Shown: positions 1-9,064 of the stretch, piece after piece | How positions within the stretch are numbered: the stretch's first letter is position 1 | How the letters are laid out: every line of letters starts with the position of its first letter | Assembly (NCBI RefSeq): GCF_007858185.1 | Contig: NZ_VFES01000003.1 | Span: forward strand, 62,001 to 126,000 | Reading direction: 5' to 3' | DNA from: Pseudomonas grimontii | Lineage (GTDB): Bacteria > Pseudomonadota > Gammaproteobacteria > Pseudomonadales > Pseudomonadaceae | Length of the DNA stretch: 64,000 nucleotides | The notes under the pieces: model-generated | The model's input: only the letters and a program-made list of their open reading frames with translations | Databases searched by the model: none | Told to the model about the DNA's origin: nothing | Made by a program: the position numbers and the translations under genes

Positions 1-203
1 CCCAAGCTGACAGAAAGCGCGCCCTGGTTAACGCTAAGGCGCGCATCTTTGAGTTGACGGCCCTAGCGTTGAATGAGGCCAACATCGAGCTGATCCCTTC
101 AGACCTTAACGTCCGCTTCGACTCTGAGGGGGAGTGTCAGCGAACTCACGGAGGTGACTGGAACACCCGCCTGACTCAATCACGTGTTTCCAAAGGTGGC
201 TGA
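1..203 (+). CDS. C-terminal end of an unidentified protein (partial)
   Basis: An open frame enters from the left edge (reading frame starting at base 3) and ends at a TGA at 201-203. About 66 residues are visible, including the stretch KARIFELTALALNEANIEL and a hydrophilic tail ending in RVSKGG. I do not recognise the family. The stop lies two bases before the start of the next gene, so the two are probably co-transcribed. The true start is outside the window. It belongs to the accessory, lower-GC segment. Confidence 0.55.
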   Translation, partial: QADRKRALVNAKARIFELTALALNEANIELIPSDLNVRFDSEGECQRTHGGDWNTRLTQSRVSKGG

Positions 204-205
204 CA

Positions 206-388
206 ATGGCTAAAGAAATCGAGAATCCCTGCATCTCAGTTTGCCAACTCAGTGGTGATCTGTGTGTGAGCTGTGGGCGAAGCAAGGAAGACATCAGAAA
301 ATGGAAACGCATGAAGCGGCCTGAAAAAATGGCCGCTGTGCAAAGGGCGAATGTGCGCTTGAAGGGACTGAAGAAAGCACATGGGTAG
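206..388 (+). CDS. DUF1289 family protein
   Basis: This 60-residue protein has the DUF1289 signature: NPCISVCQL near the N-terminus, then CVSCGRS, giving four cysteines (C-x3-C ... C-x2-C) that could bind a metal, followed by a basic region with the W-K-x-M motif. Family members are small cytosolic proteins of unknown function. It starts two bases after the stop of the preceding gene, pointing to translational coupling. It runs toward the convergent copper ATPase gene. The family assignment is firm; the role is unknown. Confidence 0.85.
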   Translation: MAKEIENPCISVCQLSGDLCVSCGRSKEDIRKWKRMKRPEKMAAVQRANVRLKGLKKAHG

Positions 389-537
389 TCACTTGCCCAG
401 GTTTACCGCTTTGGGTCGTTATGAGCCCCTCAGCTTTGATGTCTGGTTGGTCAAATTCTCAATCGCTGATCAGTCAAATGCGAATGACTGGTCAGGTCGT
501 ATGCAAACGCATGGCAACTGCGCTGCAATTTTGAAGC
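389..537. other. Intergenic gap between convergent genes
   Basis: This 149-bp stretch separates the DUF1289 gene from the 3' end of the copper ATPase gene. A short open frame crosses it (381-575) but runs into the ATPase gene and has no convincing ribosome site or family. I see no clear hairpin terminator. Confidence 0.4.
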
Positions 538-2895
538 TCAGTCAATTCGGGTATTCCTCAGTCTCAATGCATTGAAAACTACAGATGCAGAACTGACGCT
601 CATGGCTATGGCAGCGATCATTGGCGACAGGAGATGTCCCGTCAGTGGATAGAGCAAGCCTGCGGCAAGAGGAATGCCCATTGAGTTGTAAAGAAAGGCG
701 AAACCCAAATTTTGCCGCATGTTTTTTACTGTTGCGACCGAAAGAGCCCGTGCTCGTACAATCCCCATCAGGTCGCCTTTTACCAGCGTGAGTTGCGCGC
801 TATTCATCGCCACGTCAGTCCCTGTCCCCATGGCTATGCCCACATCTGCTCGCGCCAGGGCCGGTGCATCGTTGATACCGTCACCAGCCATGGCAACCTT
901 CCTGCCATATTGCTGGAGGTCTGCGACCAGACGTTCCTTGTCCTGAGGTTTCACTTCACCGTGGACTTCTTCAATCCCCATCTCCCTGGCGACAGCCCGA
1001 GCGGTGGTGAGCCCGTCGCCAGTAGCCATGATAATTTTGATGTCATCAGCCTTGAGCTTGGTGACTGCTTCTTTGGAGGTCGGCTTAATTGGATCTGATA
1101 CTGCCAACAACCCTGCCAATACCCCGTCGACTGCGAGGTAGATGATGCTGATGCCATCAAGTCGCAACAACTCTGCACGCTCTTGTAGGGGCTTAGTGCT
1201 CACGCCTGCGGCTTCCATCAACGCGGTGTTCCCCAGCTGGATCTTCTTGCCATCAACGATGCCACTGACCCCGATACCTGAACCAGACTCAAAGGATTCT
1301 GGCTTGGTGAGCTTAATGTTCTCGGTTCGGGCGTGATCGACGATTGCATGAGCCAAGGGATGTTCGCTGCCCTGATCAAGGCTGGCAGCCAAATGAAGAA
1401 CATCGCGGGGATTGAAACTGGGAGTGGCCTCCACACTGTGAAACACTGGCCGTCCCTCTGTCAGGGTGCCTGTCTTATCGACAATCAGCGTGTCGATCTT
1501 GCAAAGGTTTTCGATGGCACTGGCATCCCTGAACAGCACGCCCATGCTGGCTGCTTTACCTGTCGAAACCATGATCGACATGGGCGTAGCAAGACCCAGC
1601 GCACAGGGGCAAGCGATGATCAGCACGGCGACAGCGTTGATCAGACCAAACACCCAACTGGGCTCAGGGCCAAAAAGCCCCCAACCGACAAATGTCAGTA
1701 TCGCAATCGCGATAACACCCATCACAAAGTAGCCGGCAATCGAGTCGGCCATTCGTTGCATTGGTGCTTTGGAGCGCTGAGCCCGAGCGACCATCTGTAC
1801 GATCTGTGACAGCATGGTCTCGGCGCCGACTTTCTGCGCCTCCATTACCAAGCTCCCATGTGTATTCAGCGTGGCGCCGATCAGGCTATCTCCAGCTCTC
1901 TTCATTACTGGCACTGGCTCGCCAGTGAGCATGGACTCATCCACCGCACTTTCACCCTCCAGTACTGAGCCATCAACGGGCACCTTTTCACCTGGTCTGA
2001 CCCGCAAGTGGTCTCCTAGGTGAACATGGGTGAGAGGAATGTCTTCCTCTTGGCCATCGGCATTGATCCGGCGTGCGGTTTTGGGTGATAGACCGAGAAG
2101 GGACTTAATGGCGGCGGAAGTTTGCGATCGGGCTTTGAGCTCAAGAATCTGCCCAAGCAAGGTGAGCGAGATGATAACCGCGGCGGCTTCGAAGTAGACG
2201 CCGATACGTCCATCTTGCATAAAGGTAGCGGGAAAGCTTTGGGGTAAGAACGTAGCCATGACGCTGTAAAGGTAGGCTGCGGCGGTACCCAAACCAATCA
2301 AAGTCCACATGTTTGGACTGCGATTTCTAATAGAGGCTATGCCCCTTACAAAAAAGGGCCAACCTGCCCATAAAGTCACCGGTGTCGCCAGAGCGAACTC
2401 GATCCAGTTTTGGGTCGAGCCATGGAGGAGTTGTAGCGAGTGTCCCGCCATGGCGAGCACGGTCACTATCACGGTTAATGGCAGCGACCACCAAAAGCGG
2501 CGGGCGAATTCCCGGAGTTCGGGATTTTCTTCTTCATCAAGCGCGGGCATGACCGGCTCTAATGTCATGCCACATTTAGGGCAGTTGCCGGGTCCGGACT
2601 GGCGTATTTCCGGGTGCATCGGACAGGTAAACTCAGTGCTTGTTTGTACCGCAGACTCTGGAGTGGTGACGCGGGATTCGGCGCTCGAAACATTACCGCT
2701 GAAGCGTTCAGGATCAGCTCGAAACTTCTCCTGGCATTTCAGGCTACAGAATTGATACGTCTGTCCCTGATAAGCCTCACCAAATTTACTTGATGAAGTG
2801 ACTGCCATTCCGCACACCGGGTCACGTAGATCATCGTCATTGAGCGGAGCAGCATGGGCGTGACTGTGGTCGTGGTGGCTCGATATGTTAGGCAT
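538..2895 (-). CDS. copA: Cu(I)-exporting P1B-type ATPase with YHS and heavy-metal-binding N-terminal domains
   Basis: This inner-membrane pump (785 aa) uses ATP to expel Cu(I) from the cytoplasm. The N-terminus is His-rich (HHDHSHAH), followed by a YHS domain (about residues 25-65, DPVCGM and FCSLKC) and a short metal-binding domain (about 90-113, CPMHPEI and CPKCGM). These replace the usual HMA domains. The catalytic core shows TGEP (about 324), the CPC metal site in IIACPCALG (429-431), the phosphorylated Asp in DKTGTLT (about 473) and GDGINDAP. The last helices carry YNSMG and MSVSSASV, typical of Cu(I)/Ag(I) pumps. The DUF2933 gene ends two bases upstream, and the cupredoxin gene lies beyond that. 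The copA name follows family usage; silver is an alternative substrate. Confidence 0.93.
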   Translation of the reverse strand: MPNISSHHDHSHAHAAPLNDDDLRDPVCGMAVTSSSKFGEAYQGQTYQFCSLKCQEKFRADPERFSGNVSSAESRVTTPESAVQTSTEFTCPMHPEIRQSGPGNCPKCGMTLEPVMPALDEEENPELREFARRFWWSLPLTVIVTVLAMAGHSLQLLHGSTQNWIEFALATPVTLWAGWPFFVRGIASIRNRSPNMWTLIGLGTAAAYLYSVMATFLPQSFPATFMQDGRIGVYFEAAAVIISLTLLGQILELKARSQTSAAIKSLLGLSPKTARRINADGQEEDIPLTHVHLGDHLRVRPGEKVPVDGSVLEGESAVDESMLTGEPVPVMKRAGDSLIGATLNTHGSLVMEAQKVGAETMLSQIVQMVARAQRSKAPMQRMADSIAGYFVMGVIAIAILTFVGWGLFGPEPSWVFGLINAVAVLIIACPCALGLATPMSIMVSTGKAASMGVLFRDASAIENLCKIDTLIVDKTGTLTEGRPVFHSVEATPSFNPRDVLHLAASLDQGSEHPLAHAIVDHARTENIKLTKPESFESGSGIGVSGIVDGKKIQLGNTALMEAAGVSTKPLQERAELLRLDGISIIYLAVDGVLAGLLAVSDPIKPTSKEAVTKLKADDIKIIMATGDGLTTARAVAREMGIEEVHGEVKPQDKERLVADLQQYGRKVAMAGDGINDAPALARADVGIAMGTGTDVAMNSAQLTLVKGDLMGIVRARALSVATVKNMRQNLGFAFLYNSMGIPLAAGLLYPLTGHLLSPMIAAIAMSVSSASVVFNALRLRNTRID

Positions 2896-2897
2896 GG

Positions 2898-3149
2898 CTA
2901 TTTCCCTTCTTTGTCCTTGTGGGTTGCTGCCTGATCGCCATGGCTATGTCCGCCATGTCCATGTCCAAAAAAATGCATCAATGGACAGATCAACAGAATC
3001 AGATAAGGCCAAAATGGATAAACGTGGCTGAAATGCTCCCGCAACACGTAGAAGGCACCAATCGCAATGAGCATGATTAGTACAACGCCTGTTTTGCGCC
3101 TCCAAAATGGTGCGGTGGTGTTTCCATCCGGATGTTGATGTTTATTCAT
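2898..3149 (-). CDS. DUF2933 small membrane protein
   Basis: This 83-aa protein has two hydrophobic segments (about residues 22-41 and 46-61) and a His-rich tail ([15 protein letters not shown]). The layout matches DUF2933 proteins, which are commonly found beside copper or other heavy-metal P-type ATPases. The histidines could bind copper at the membrane, but that is inference. It lies two bases upstream of the ATPase gene, so the two should share a transcript. The function is not established. Confidence 0.85.
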   Translation of the reverse strand: MNKHQHPDGNTTAPFWRRKTGVVLIMLIAIGAFYVLREHFSHVYPFWPYLILLICPLMHFFGHGHGGHSHGDQAATHKDKEGK

Positions 3150-3241
3150 GATCTAAACTCCACTGTGTAAGTGTTGCTGTGATCTCTGCGACAGAGCGTA
3201 GCCAACTCGTGCGTCGAAGCGGTGTAGCAGCCAGATCCGGA

Positions 3242-3778
3242 TTACTTCAGGTCAAACGGACCAACCATCCCTGACTGATAATGCCCTGGCACGTTGCAGG
3301 CAAACTGAAGGCCTGTGCTGTTGTTGAAGGTCCAGATCAGCTCTTGGGTTGCGCCAGGCTCAATCAGGACGCTGTTCGGGTCGTTGTGCTCCATTCCGAC
3401 CATCTTCATCCCACCCATGCTGTGGCCCATACCGCTCATCGTTTTCCCGGTACCGGTGGGGTTAAGCGTCCCGTTCTGGAACATGCTTGCCATTTCTTTT
3501 TGGTGTGCTGCATGAGCAGCGGCTTTTCCGATGTTGAACTCGTGCAGCAGCGAACCCTTATTGCGGAGAACAAATCGAATAGTTTCACCAGGCTTTACGT
3601 CGATGCTTTCAGGTTTGAAGAAAATATCGCCCATTTCGACCTCCACCGTACGGGTAACCTCAGAGGCGACGCCAGGCTGGCCGATGTCCTCTTTCCCATG
3701 CCCTGCGCTGGCCATAGCCGTAGCACCGAAGAGTAGAGTGATTGCTGCGATGACAGGGGTAACGAGCTTAGCTTTCAT
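3242..3778 (-). CDS. Periplasmic Met/His-rich cupredoxin (CopI/azurin-like)
   Basis: This exported 178-aa copper protein probably binds or oxidises copper in the periplasm. Residues 1-25 look like a signal peptide ending AMASA. The plastocyanin-type fold carries all four type-1 copper ligands: His79 (LLHEFNI), then Cys161, His166 and Met171 in FACNVPGHYQSGM. A Met/His-rich insert (about 114-131, MSGMGHSMGGMKMVGMEH) may be an extra Cu(I) site. The start at 3778 is preferred over an upstream one (3919) because the signal peptide begins there and a GAGG ribosome site lies 6 bases upstream. A CopR-like site lies about 70-90 bp upstream. It resembles CopI of other proteobacteria, but the name is not certain. 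Confidence 0.88.
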   Translation of the reverse strand: MKAKLVTPVIAAITLLFGATAMASAGHGKEDIGQPGVASEVTRTVEVEMGDIFFKPESIDVKPGETIRFVLRNKGSLLHEFNIGKAAAHAAHQKEMASMFQNGTLNPTGTGKTMSGMGHSMGGMKMVGMEHNDPNSVLIEPGATQELIWTFNNSTGLQFACNVPGHYQSGMVGPFDLK

Positions 3779-3848
3779 AGTGACCTCGAGAGTAAGAGTG
3801 GGAACACTGGCTATGCTAAAGACACGGAGCTGCCAGTTAACTGACCTG

Positions 3849-3869
3849 AACACTACATCTCTGTCAGTT
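3849..3869 (-). promoter_or_regulatory. Putative CopR box 1 (cupredoxin promoter)
   Basis: On the plus strand this reads AACACTACATCTCTGTCAGTT apart from its last base grouping. It matches the site at 4420-4440 at 17 of 21 positions and resembles the site at 6733-6753 on the other strand. It lies upstream of the cupredoxin gene. The core in the reverse direction is CTGACAGAGATGTAGT. Binding by CopR is inferred from position and repetition. Confidence 0.55.
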
Positions 3870-3941
3870 TTCAAAAAAACACGGCGTCCAAAGACGCCGT
3901 AGTCAACTGAACTGTTCAAAAAGCCCTTTGGAAGCCGGTTT

Positions 3942-4295
3942 TCACTGATGATTCTCTGAAAGCATCAGCTTGTGCTCACGTTGCATTTGGCTCAAAACGT
4001 CGTCGACAATTTTGTCGTGCTTTTCCATCCAGGCCAGGTGCTGTTGGGGTGACATTGAGGCGTCTGGATGATCTTTATGGAGTTGGCTCATGATGTCGCC
4101 GAGCATCTTCATATGCTCGGCCATGTGGACATGACGCTGTCCTTCAGGGGCTTTTTCAGCTTGGATCAGTACGGCTTCAGCCCTGTCGCGTAGGCCTTCC
4201 ATACGCTCTATCACCCGGTCTCCGCCACTTTCAGCCCATACAGAAGCTGAGACGAGTATTGAGCTCACAAAAAACAGCATTTTCAGGCGATTCAT
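3942..4295 (-). CDS. Small periplasmic protein of the copper locus, function unknown
   Basis: This 117-aa protein begins with a signal peptide (MNRLKMLFFVSSILVSASVWA, cleavage after SVWA). The mature part is probably helical and rich in Met, His, Gln and Glu (HVHMAEHMKMLGDIMSQLHKDH), so it could bind copper; there is no cysteine. An AAGGAG ribosome site precedes the ATG. It is transcribed away from copR, with a CopR-like site in the shared promoter region. I do not recognise a characterised family. Location and composition suggest a periplasmic copper binder or stress chaperone, which is inference. Confidence 0.75.
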   Translation of the reverse strand: MNRLKMLFFVSSILVSASVWAESGGDRVIERMEGLRDRAEAVLIQAEKAPEGQRHVHMAEHMKMLGDIMSQLHKDHPDASMSPQQHLAWMEKHDKIVDDVLSQMQREHKLMLSENHQ

Positions 4296-4419
4296 GGGGC
4301 AACTCCTTATGGAATTGTTTTCCGGCTCCCAAACGTTTCATGCTGAAGAGTCGGTTTGAGCACCAGGAAGTACTCATGCTTGAACCCTAGACAGCGCTTG
4401 CTGACATCTACCTGAAGCC

Positions 4420-4440
4420 AATATTACTTTTCTGTCAGTT
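4420..4440. promoter_or_regulatory. Putative CopR box 2 (divergent promoter)
   Basis: This site lies between the small periplasmic gene and copR. Its right half, TTCTGTCAGTT, is shared with the site at 3859-3869, and it matches that site at 17 of 21 positions overall. It could serve both divergent genes and so autoregulate copRS. Confidence 0.55.
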
Positions 4441-4501
4441 GCTGGTTGGCTGGCGTGTTTCGTTGCAGACTGCGCTTCATCATTATCCGAGAGCCACCCT
4501 C

Positions 4502-5191
4502 ATGAGACTTCTGGTTGCTGAAGACGAACCCAAAATAGGTATCTATTTGGAGCAAGGACTCACGGAGGCGGGGTTCAATGTGGATCGCTTTACCAATGGC
4601 CAAGTGGCGCTTCAGCACGCTTTGAGCGAGGCCTATGACCTGCTGATTCTAGACGTCATGATGCCTGGGCTGGATGGCTGGGAAGTACTTCAGAAGGTTC
4701 GTGCATCCGGAAAAGATGTTCCCGTGCTCTTCCTCACGGCGCGAGACCGCGTTGAAGATCGAGTGAAAGGACTTGAACTCGGAGCAGATGATTACCTGAT
4801 CAAACCCTTCGCATTTTCTGAACTGTTGGCTCGCGTCAGAACGTTGCTGCGTCGGGGTAACGGCGCTCCCTCGCAAACCTATATGAAATTGGCTGATCTG
4901 GAGGTGGACCTACTCAAGCGTCGGGCCATTCGTGGAGGTAAGCGCATAGACCTTACAGCCAAAGAGTTTGCGCTGCTTGAGCTGTTGCTACGACGTCGAG
5001 GGGAGGTGCTGCCAAAGTCACTTATCGCCTCCCAGGTTTGGGATATGAACTTTGATAGCGATACCAACGTTATCGAGGTTGCAGTGAGAAGGTTGAGGGC
5101 CAAGATAGATGACGACTTTGAGGTCAAGTTGATTCATACCTCAAGGGGAATGGGTTACATGCTCGACGCACCTGATTCGGAGTCGGAATGA
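4502..5191 (+). CDS. copR: Copper-responsive response regulator (OmpR family)
   Basis: This 229-aa DNA-binding regulator has an N-terminal receiver domain with acidic pocket E7/D8, phospho-acceptor Asp51 ([10 protein letters not shown]) and Lys101 (DYLIKPFAF). The C-terminal winged helix (about 130-225) includes [12 protein letters not shown] and the recognition segment [14 protein letters not shown]. Length and sequence fit the heavy-metal regulator subfamily (CopR/CusR/IrlR). The start at 4502 is chosen because the receiver domain begins there; an upstream start at 4439 would add 21 unrelated residues. It overlaps copS by four bases (ATGA). It probably binds the three repeated sites in this region. 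Confidence 0.93.
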   Translation: MRLLVAEDEPKIGIYLEQGLTEAGFNVDRFTNGQVALQHALSEAYDLLILDVMMPGLDGWEVLQKVRASGKDVPVLFLTARDRVEDRVKGLELGADDYLIKPFAFSELLARVRTLLRRGNGAPSQTYMKLADLEVDLLKRRAIRGGKRIDLTAKEFALLELLLRRRGEVLPKSLIASQVWDMNFDSDTNVIEVAVRRLRAKIDDDFEVKLIHTSRGMGYMLDAPDSESE

Positions 5192-6576
5192 ACCGAATGT
5201 CCCTGACAGCTCGCATGAGCCTTATGTTCATGCTCGCGGTAACAGCCGTTCTCACCGTTGCCGGACTCAGTTTCAATAACCTCAGCCGGCATCACTTCAA
5301 GATGCTGGATCAGCAGGCGCTGAACGAAAAACTCCATTCGACTCAAAGAATTCTGACGGGATTGAACAGCATTGATCAATTCAGTGATGTTAAGCCTGAG
5401 CTGGAGGCGCTGCTTGGCGCTCACCGTGATTTGACTGCCCTGATAATCGATGGTGGTGGCAAACTACTGTTTGCTGATCCCGGTCCCGTCGATGTTCCGG
5501 AGGAATTCCGCACAATCCCAAACAACAACGTCTGGGAGTGGCGAGATCAAGAGCAGATGTTCCGTGGAGTGACGGCACAAGCCATTGTGACGGGACAAGA
5601 CAAGCCATTGACCGTCATGTTGATCTTTGACGTTACTCAGCATATGTCCTTTTTCGAGACGCTTGAGCGATGGTTTTGGATAGGGCTGGTGATCAGCGCG
5701 CTGGTCAGTGCGGCGCTGGGCTGGATGGTCGCAAGCAGTGGTATGCGGCCTATTCGCCAGGTCACACGGGTCGCTGCCTCAATGTCAGCAAAATCACTCA
5801 AAGAGCGCATCCCCTTAGCACCCGTTCCCAAAGAACTTCAGCAAATGGTGCTGTCATTTAACGCAATGTTGTCTAGGCTCGACGATGCATTTGTCCGTTT
5901 ATCGAACTTTTCCGCAGACATTGCCCACGAACTACGGACCCCCGTGAGCAACTTGATGACCCACACCGAAGTGGTGCTTTCTAGAAAAAGGAACATCGAG
6001 GACTACGAAGACAATCTGTACTCAAATCTTGATGATTTGAAGCGTATGGGGCGAATGATCGATGACATGCTTTTTCTGGCGAAGTCTGACAATGGTCTGA
6101 TCACGCACGAGAACAAACCGATAGATTTGGTGGAAGTCGTAGAGAAATTGCTCGAATACTACCGTCTGTTGGCTGATGAGCGAGGTATTGAGCTAACAGT
6201 TTCAGGAAGTGGCAGTGTTCGAGGCGATGTTCTTATGCTCCACAGAGCCATTTCTAATCTGCTCTCAAATGCGCTGCGCTACACCTATGAAGGGAAGTCC
6301 ATCAGTGTCGATATTCGGCAGAAGGAGATGTCGGTATTGGTCGTTGTGGAGAACCATGGAGAGCCCATTGCTCCCGAACACCTCGAAAAGCTGTTCGATC
6401 GCTTTTACCGCGTGGACCCAGCTCGGCGAGAAGGCAGTCCAAGCAATGCGGGGCTAGGTCTGTCGATTACCCGATCAATAATTGAAGCGCATGATGGCAA
6501 GATATGGTGTACGTCCTTTGATGGAAAAACGGCCTTTCATCTGGAGTTTCCTCGTGTTGACTTGAAGGTCAGCTGA
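5188..6576 (+). CDS. copS: Heavy-metal sensor histidine kinase
   Basis: This 462-aa inner-membrane kinase would sense periplasmic copper and phosphorylate CopR. It has transmembrane helices at about 10-30 and 163-183 flanking a periplasmic domain, then a HAMP linker ([16 protein letters not shown]), the H-box with His247 ([10 protein letters not shown]), an N-box (NLLSNALRY), and an ATP-binding G-box ([11 protein letters not shown]). Its ATG overlaps the copR stop, the usual coupled arrangement. The order of domains and length match the CusS/CopS/IrlS family. Confidence 0.93.
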   Translation: MNRMSLTARMSLMFMLAVTAVLTVAGLSFNNLSRHHFKMLDQQALNEKLHSTQRILTGLNSIDQFSDVKPELEALLGAHRDLTALIIDGGGKLLFADPGPVDVPEEFRTIPNNNVWEWRDQEQMFRGVTAQAIVTGQDKPLTVMLIFDVTQHMSFFETLERWFWIGLVISALVSAALGWMVASSGMRPIRQVTRVAASMSAKSLKERIPLAPVPKELQQMVLSFNAMLSRLDDAFVRLSNFSADIAHELRTPVSNLMTHTEVVLSRKRNIEDYEDNLYSNLDDLKRMGRMIDDMLFLAKSDNGLITHENKPIDLVEVVEKLLEYYRLLADERGIELTVSGSGSVRGDVLMLHRAISNLLSNALRYTYEGKSISVDIRQKEMSVLVVVENHGEPIAPEHLEKLFDRFYRVDPARREGSPSNAGLGLSITRSIIEAHDGKIWCTSFDGKTAFHLEFPRVDLKVS

Positions 6577-6946
6577 TCAACGGTGCATTTGTGATCAACG
6601 GCGATCTCCCAGCCTGCGCCCCGCGTTCCACTTTCGTTATTTTTGAATGAGTGAAAACCCTAGTATTGCGGGCACGCGGTCTCGTCTTTAAGTTTCGCTA
6701 CGCCCGCCAATTCGAGGCCAAACACCGCCTCAAGCTGACTGAAATGTAATCGAACAGTTTGCGTTCGTGTGGCATCGTGTTCTTGCACTGTGACGTTGGG
6801 GCCTAGTGAGTTTTTCGTGTTCAACCGGCCCTAGAACACGGAGGCTACTAGCTAATCATCAGTGGTTTTAACAAGAACCGAAAAGTAAAAACTAGATATT
6901 CCCAAACAAACCTCGAATCAACAGCTCTTGCTGTGAGGAGTCTTGC
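6577..6946. promoter_or_regulatory. Intergenic control region upstream of copC
   Basis: This 370-bp stretch without a gene lies between copS and copC. It contains the third CopR-like site (6733-6753). The remainder is AT-richer than the core genome. I see no clear gene or strong terminator. Confidence 0.5.
6733..6753 (+). promoter_or_regulatory. Putative CopR box 3 (copCD promoter)
   Basis: The core CTGACTGAAATGTAAT matches the reverse orientation of the sites at 3849-3869 and 4420-4440 (pattern CTGAC-W-GA-R-A-W-GTA-R-T). It lies about 200 bp upstream of copC. Presence at three copper promoters makes a shared CopR operator likely. Confidence 0.5.
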
Positions 6947-7330
6947 ATGTCATTCCTTAAAACTACGACCGTGGCTGTTGCACTTACCGCTGGTTTGCTT
7001 CTGAGTGCAGTTGCTCAAGCACATCCAAAGCTCCTTTCTTCCACTCCGGCAGAGGGTTCGGATGCGGCGGCCCCTTCGAAAATTGAACTGCACTTTTCTG
7101 AGAATCTCACCACTCAGTTTTCCGGTGCAAAACTGATCATGACCGATATGCCTGGCATGCCAAACTCCCCAATGGGTGTTAAGGCCGCCGTCGCTGGTGG
7201 CGGTGATCCGAAAACGATGGTGATTACACCGGCAGCACCTCTGACCACCGGTACCTACAAAGTTGAATGGCGTGCTGTCTCCTCGGACACTCACCCGATC
7301 ACCGGCAACTTCTCATTTAAAGTGAAATGA
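6947..7330 (+). CDS. copC: Periplasmic copper-binding protein CopC
   Basis: This 127-aa exported copper carrier has a signal peptide ending AVAQA, so His26 becomes the mature N-terminus, a known CopC Cu(II) ligand. Asp114 and His116 (SSDTHPITG) complete the usual Cu(II) site. A Met-rich segment (Met65, 68, 71, 76; MTDMPGMPNSPM) could be the Cu(I) site. The C-terminus TGNFSFKVK is typical of the family. A GAGGAG ribosome site precedes the ATG. It is followed 3 bases later by copD, the usual partner. No copA/copB multicopper oxidase pair adjoins it here. Confidence 0.95.
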   Translation: MSFLKTTTVAVALTAGLLLSAVAQAHPKLLSSTPAEGSDAAAPSKIELHFSENLTTQFSGAKLIMTDMPGMPNSPMGVKAAVAGGGDPKTMVITPAAPLTTGTYKVEWRAVSSDTHPITGNFSFKVK

Positions 7331-7333
7331 TTT

Positions 7334-8272
7334 ATGAGCGACTCAATAAATATTGTGGTTCGCTTTGCTCTCTATTTCGACCTGATGTTGTTATTCGGAT
7401 TGGCAATTTTCGGCTTATACAGCCTCAGGGGAAAGGAAAGAGTATCGGGCACGGTCTTGAATTTTGAGTCGCTTCTTTACGGTACTTCTGTTGCAGGTGT
7501 AGCCCTATCCCTTGTCGCCATGTTGTTGCTTGCGAAAGCAATGAGCGGTGTGTCGGAGCTTATGGAGCTACATCACCATATTTTTGAAATGGTCCTCATG
7601 GGGACCGACGTCGGGTTGACTTGGATGGTCCGAATAGCTGCCTTGGTGATGGCAATTATTGGCGTCGCGTTGAACAAGCGATTTCCGACACCCAGTCTCT
7701 GGATCGTCACCGTATGCGGAGCGATTGCGTTGGCGACGTTGGCTTGGACAGGGCACGGTGCCATGGATGAAGGCAGCCGACGCTACTGGCATTTCATCAC
7801 CGATATATTCCATCTTTTAGCCGCAGGTGGCTGGTTGGGTGCTCTATTGGCTTTCGCTCTACTGCTGAGGTTGAAATCGCTAAAGGGCGAACAAGAAGCT
7901 CGAATTCTTGCACGGGTGCTGACTGGTTTTGAATCGGCCGGCGCTGTGATCGTAGTGATCATAAGCATCACAGGCGTAGTGAATTATCTGTTTGTCGTTG
8001 GTCCAAATCTCGATGAAGTGATGCTCAGTACGTACGGTGTACTGCTATTTTTGAAGGTCCTGCTCTTTGCCGGGATGATCGTGTTAGCCACGCTGAACCG
8101 CTTTCACCTAAGTCCGGTATTGGAGCGGTCAGTTCGAAATGGAGAGTACTCTGCCGCGGTCAATGCCTTGCGCCGCAGCATGACACTCGAGTTTTTAATG
8201 GCAGTCATCATAATTTGCCTTGTCGCATGGTTAGGCACTTTAAGTCCGGAAATGGAAATGAGCGCGGAATAG
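7334..8272 (+). CDS. copD: Copper resistance inner-membrane protein CopD
   Basis: This 312-aa integral membrane protein has about eight hydrophobic segments. The CopD family works with CopC, and copper import across the inner membrane has been proposed. Conserved-looking histidines lie in membrane or loop regions ([34 protein letters not shown]). The start follows copC by three bases, so the two should be one operon. GC content is low compared with the core genome beyond 8.4 kb. It is the last intact gene before the element boundary. Confidence 0.93.
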   Translation: MSDSINIVVRFALYFDLMLLFGLAIFGLYSLRGKERVSGTVLNFESLLYGTSVAGVALSLVAMLLLAKAMSGVSELMELHHHIFEMVLMGTDVGLTWMVRIAALVMAIIGVALNKRFPTPSLWIVTVCGAIALATLAWTGHGAMDEGSRRYWHFITDIFHLLAAGGWLGALLAFALLLRLKSLKGEQEARILARVLTGFESAGAVIVVIISITGVVNYLFVVGPNLDEVMLSTYGVLLFLKVLLFAGMIVLATLNRFHLSPVLERSVRNGEYSAAVNALRRSMTLEFLMAVIIICLVAWLGTLSPEMEMSAE

Positions 8273-8409
8273 ATGTACCTGACTTCGGAGAGGCGACGAG
8301 CTTCTTGGAAACCTGCATCTCACCTGACCCGAACGCGAACCTCGACTAATCACAGCGGAGGGCTGATCACCGTATGTTTGACAACTTTTTGTGATTAACG
8401 TCTCAAACA
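8273..8409. other. Terminal region of the copper element
   Basis: This gene-free end of the accessory segment contains an inverted pair TGTTTGA (8375-8381) and TCAAACA (8403-8409). Immediately afterwards core comM sequence begins. Read in reverse, the segment starts TGT..., as do the ends of Tn7-like transposons. No transposase is visible in the window, so the element type is not proven. Confidence 0.45.
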
Positions 8410-8410
8410 G

Positions 8411-9005
8411 CAAAATGCCGGAATTTGATCGCAAGGTGTTGGAAGTGCTGCGTGAACCGCTGGAATCGGGGCATATCGTGATTTCCCGAGCCCGCGACCG
8501 AGTGAGTTTCCCGGCACGCTTTCAGCTGGTCGCGGCAATGAACCCCTGCCCTTGCGGCTATATGGGCGAACCCAGCGGGCGCTGTCGCTGTACGCCGGAG
8601 CAGATCCAGCGGTATCGCAACAAGCTGTCCGGGCCGTTGCTGGACCGGATCGATTTGCACCTCACCGTGGCTCGGGAAACGACTGCGCTGAACCCGATCC
8701 AACAGGCGGGCGAGGATACCGCCCATGCCTCAGCACGAGTCGCCCAAGCCCGCGAGCATCAGCAAAAGCGCCAGGGCTGTGCGAATGCCTTTCTTGATCT
8801 GCCAGGGCTGCGCGAGCACTGCAAGCTCGCGAAGGTGGATGAAGGCTGGCTGGAAACGGCCTGTGAACGACTGACGCTGTCACTGCGCGCGGCCCATCGA
8901 CTGCTCAAGGTGGCACGCACCCTGGCGGATCTGGATCAGGTGGATGCCATCTCGCGTGACCATTTGAAGGAAGCCCTGCAATACCGCCCGGCGGCGATCA
9001 CTTAA
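8411..9005 (+). pseudogene. comM: comM (YifB, Mg-chelatase-like ATPase), 5'-truncated by the copper element
   Basis: About 197 C-terminal residues remain of a protein normally near 500 aa. Homology starts at MPEFDRKVLEVLREPLESG, which in intact ComM is LPEF just after the Walker B Asp-Glu. It continues through the zinc-type cysteines (MNPCPCGY, GRCRC), the LLDRIDLH sensor and the C-terminal helical domain. The N-terminal Lon-like domain and Walker A are missing. ComM is a branch-migration helicase used in natural transformation, so the gene is probably dead. An in-frame start at 8391 lies inside the element, but no functional product is expected. Confidence 0.88.
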
Positions 9006-9020
9006 GCTTGGCGCAGATCT

Positions 9021-9055
9021 AAATGTGGGAGGGGCTTTCCCCCTTCCACACTTTG
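9021..9055. repeat. REP-type palindrome (single)
   Basis: An imperfect palindrome with AAATGTGGGAGGGGC on the left and a CCCTTCCACACTTT arm on the right. It is related to the repeats at 18313, 31524 and 51814. It lies between the comM remnant and the chemoreceptor gene and may also act as a bidirectional terminator. Confidence 0.7.
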
Positions 9056-9064
9056 TACAGCGGC

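Noticed and set aside
381..575. 64-codon frame between DUF1289 and copA
   Set aside because: It overlaps the 3' end of the ATPase gene, has no good ribosome site and no recognisable family.
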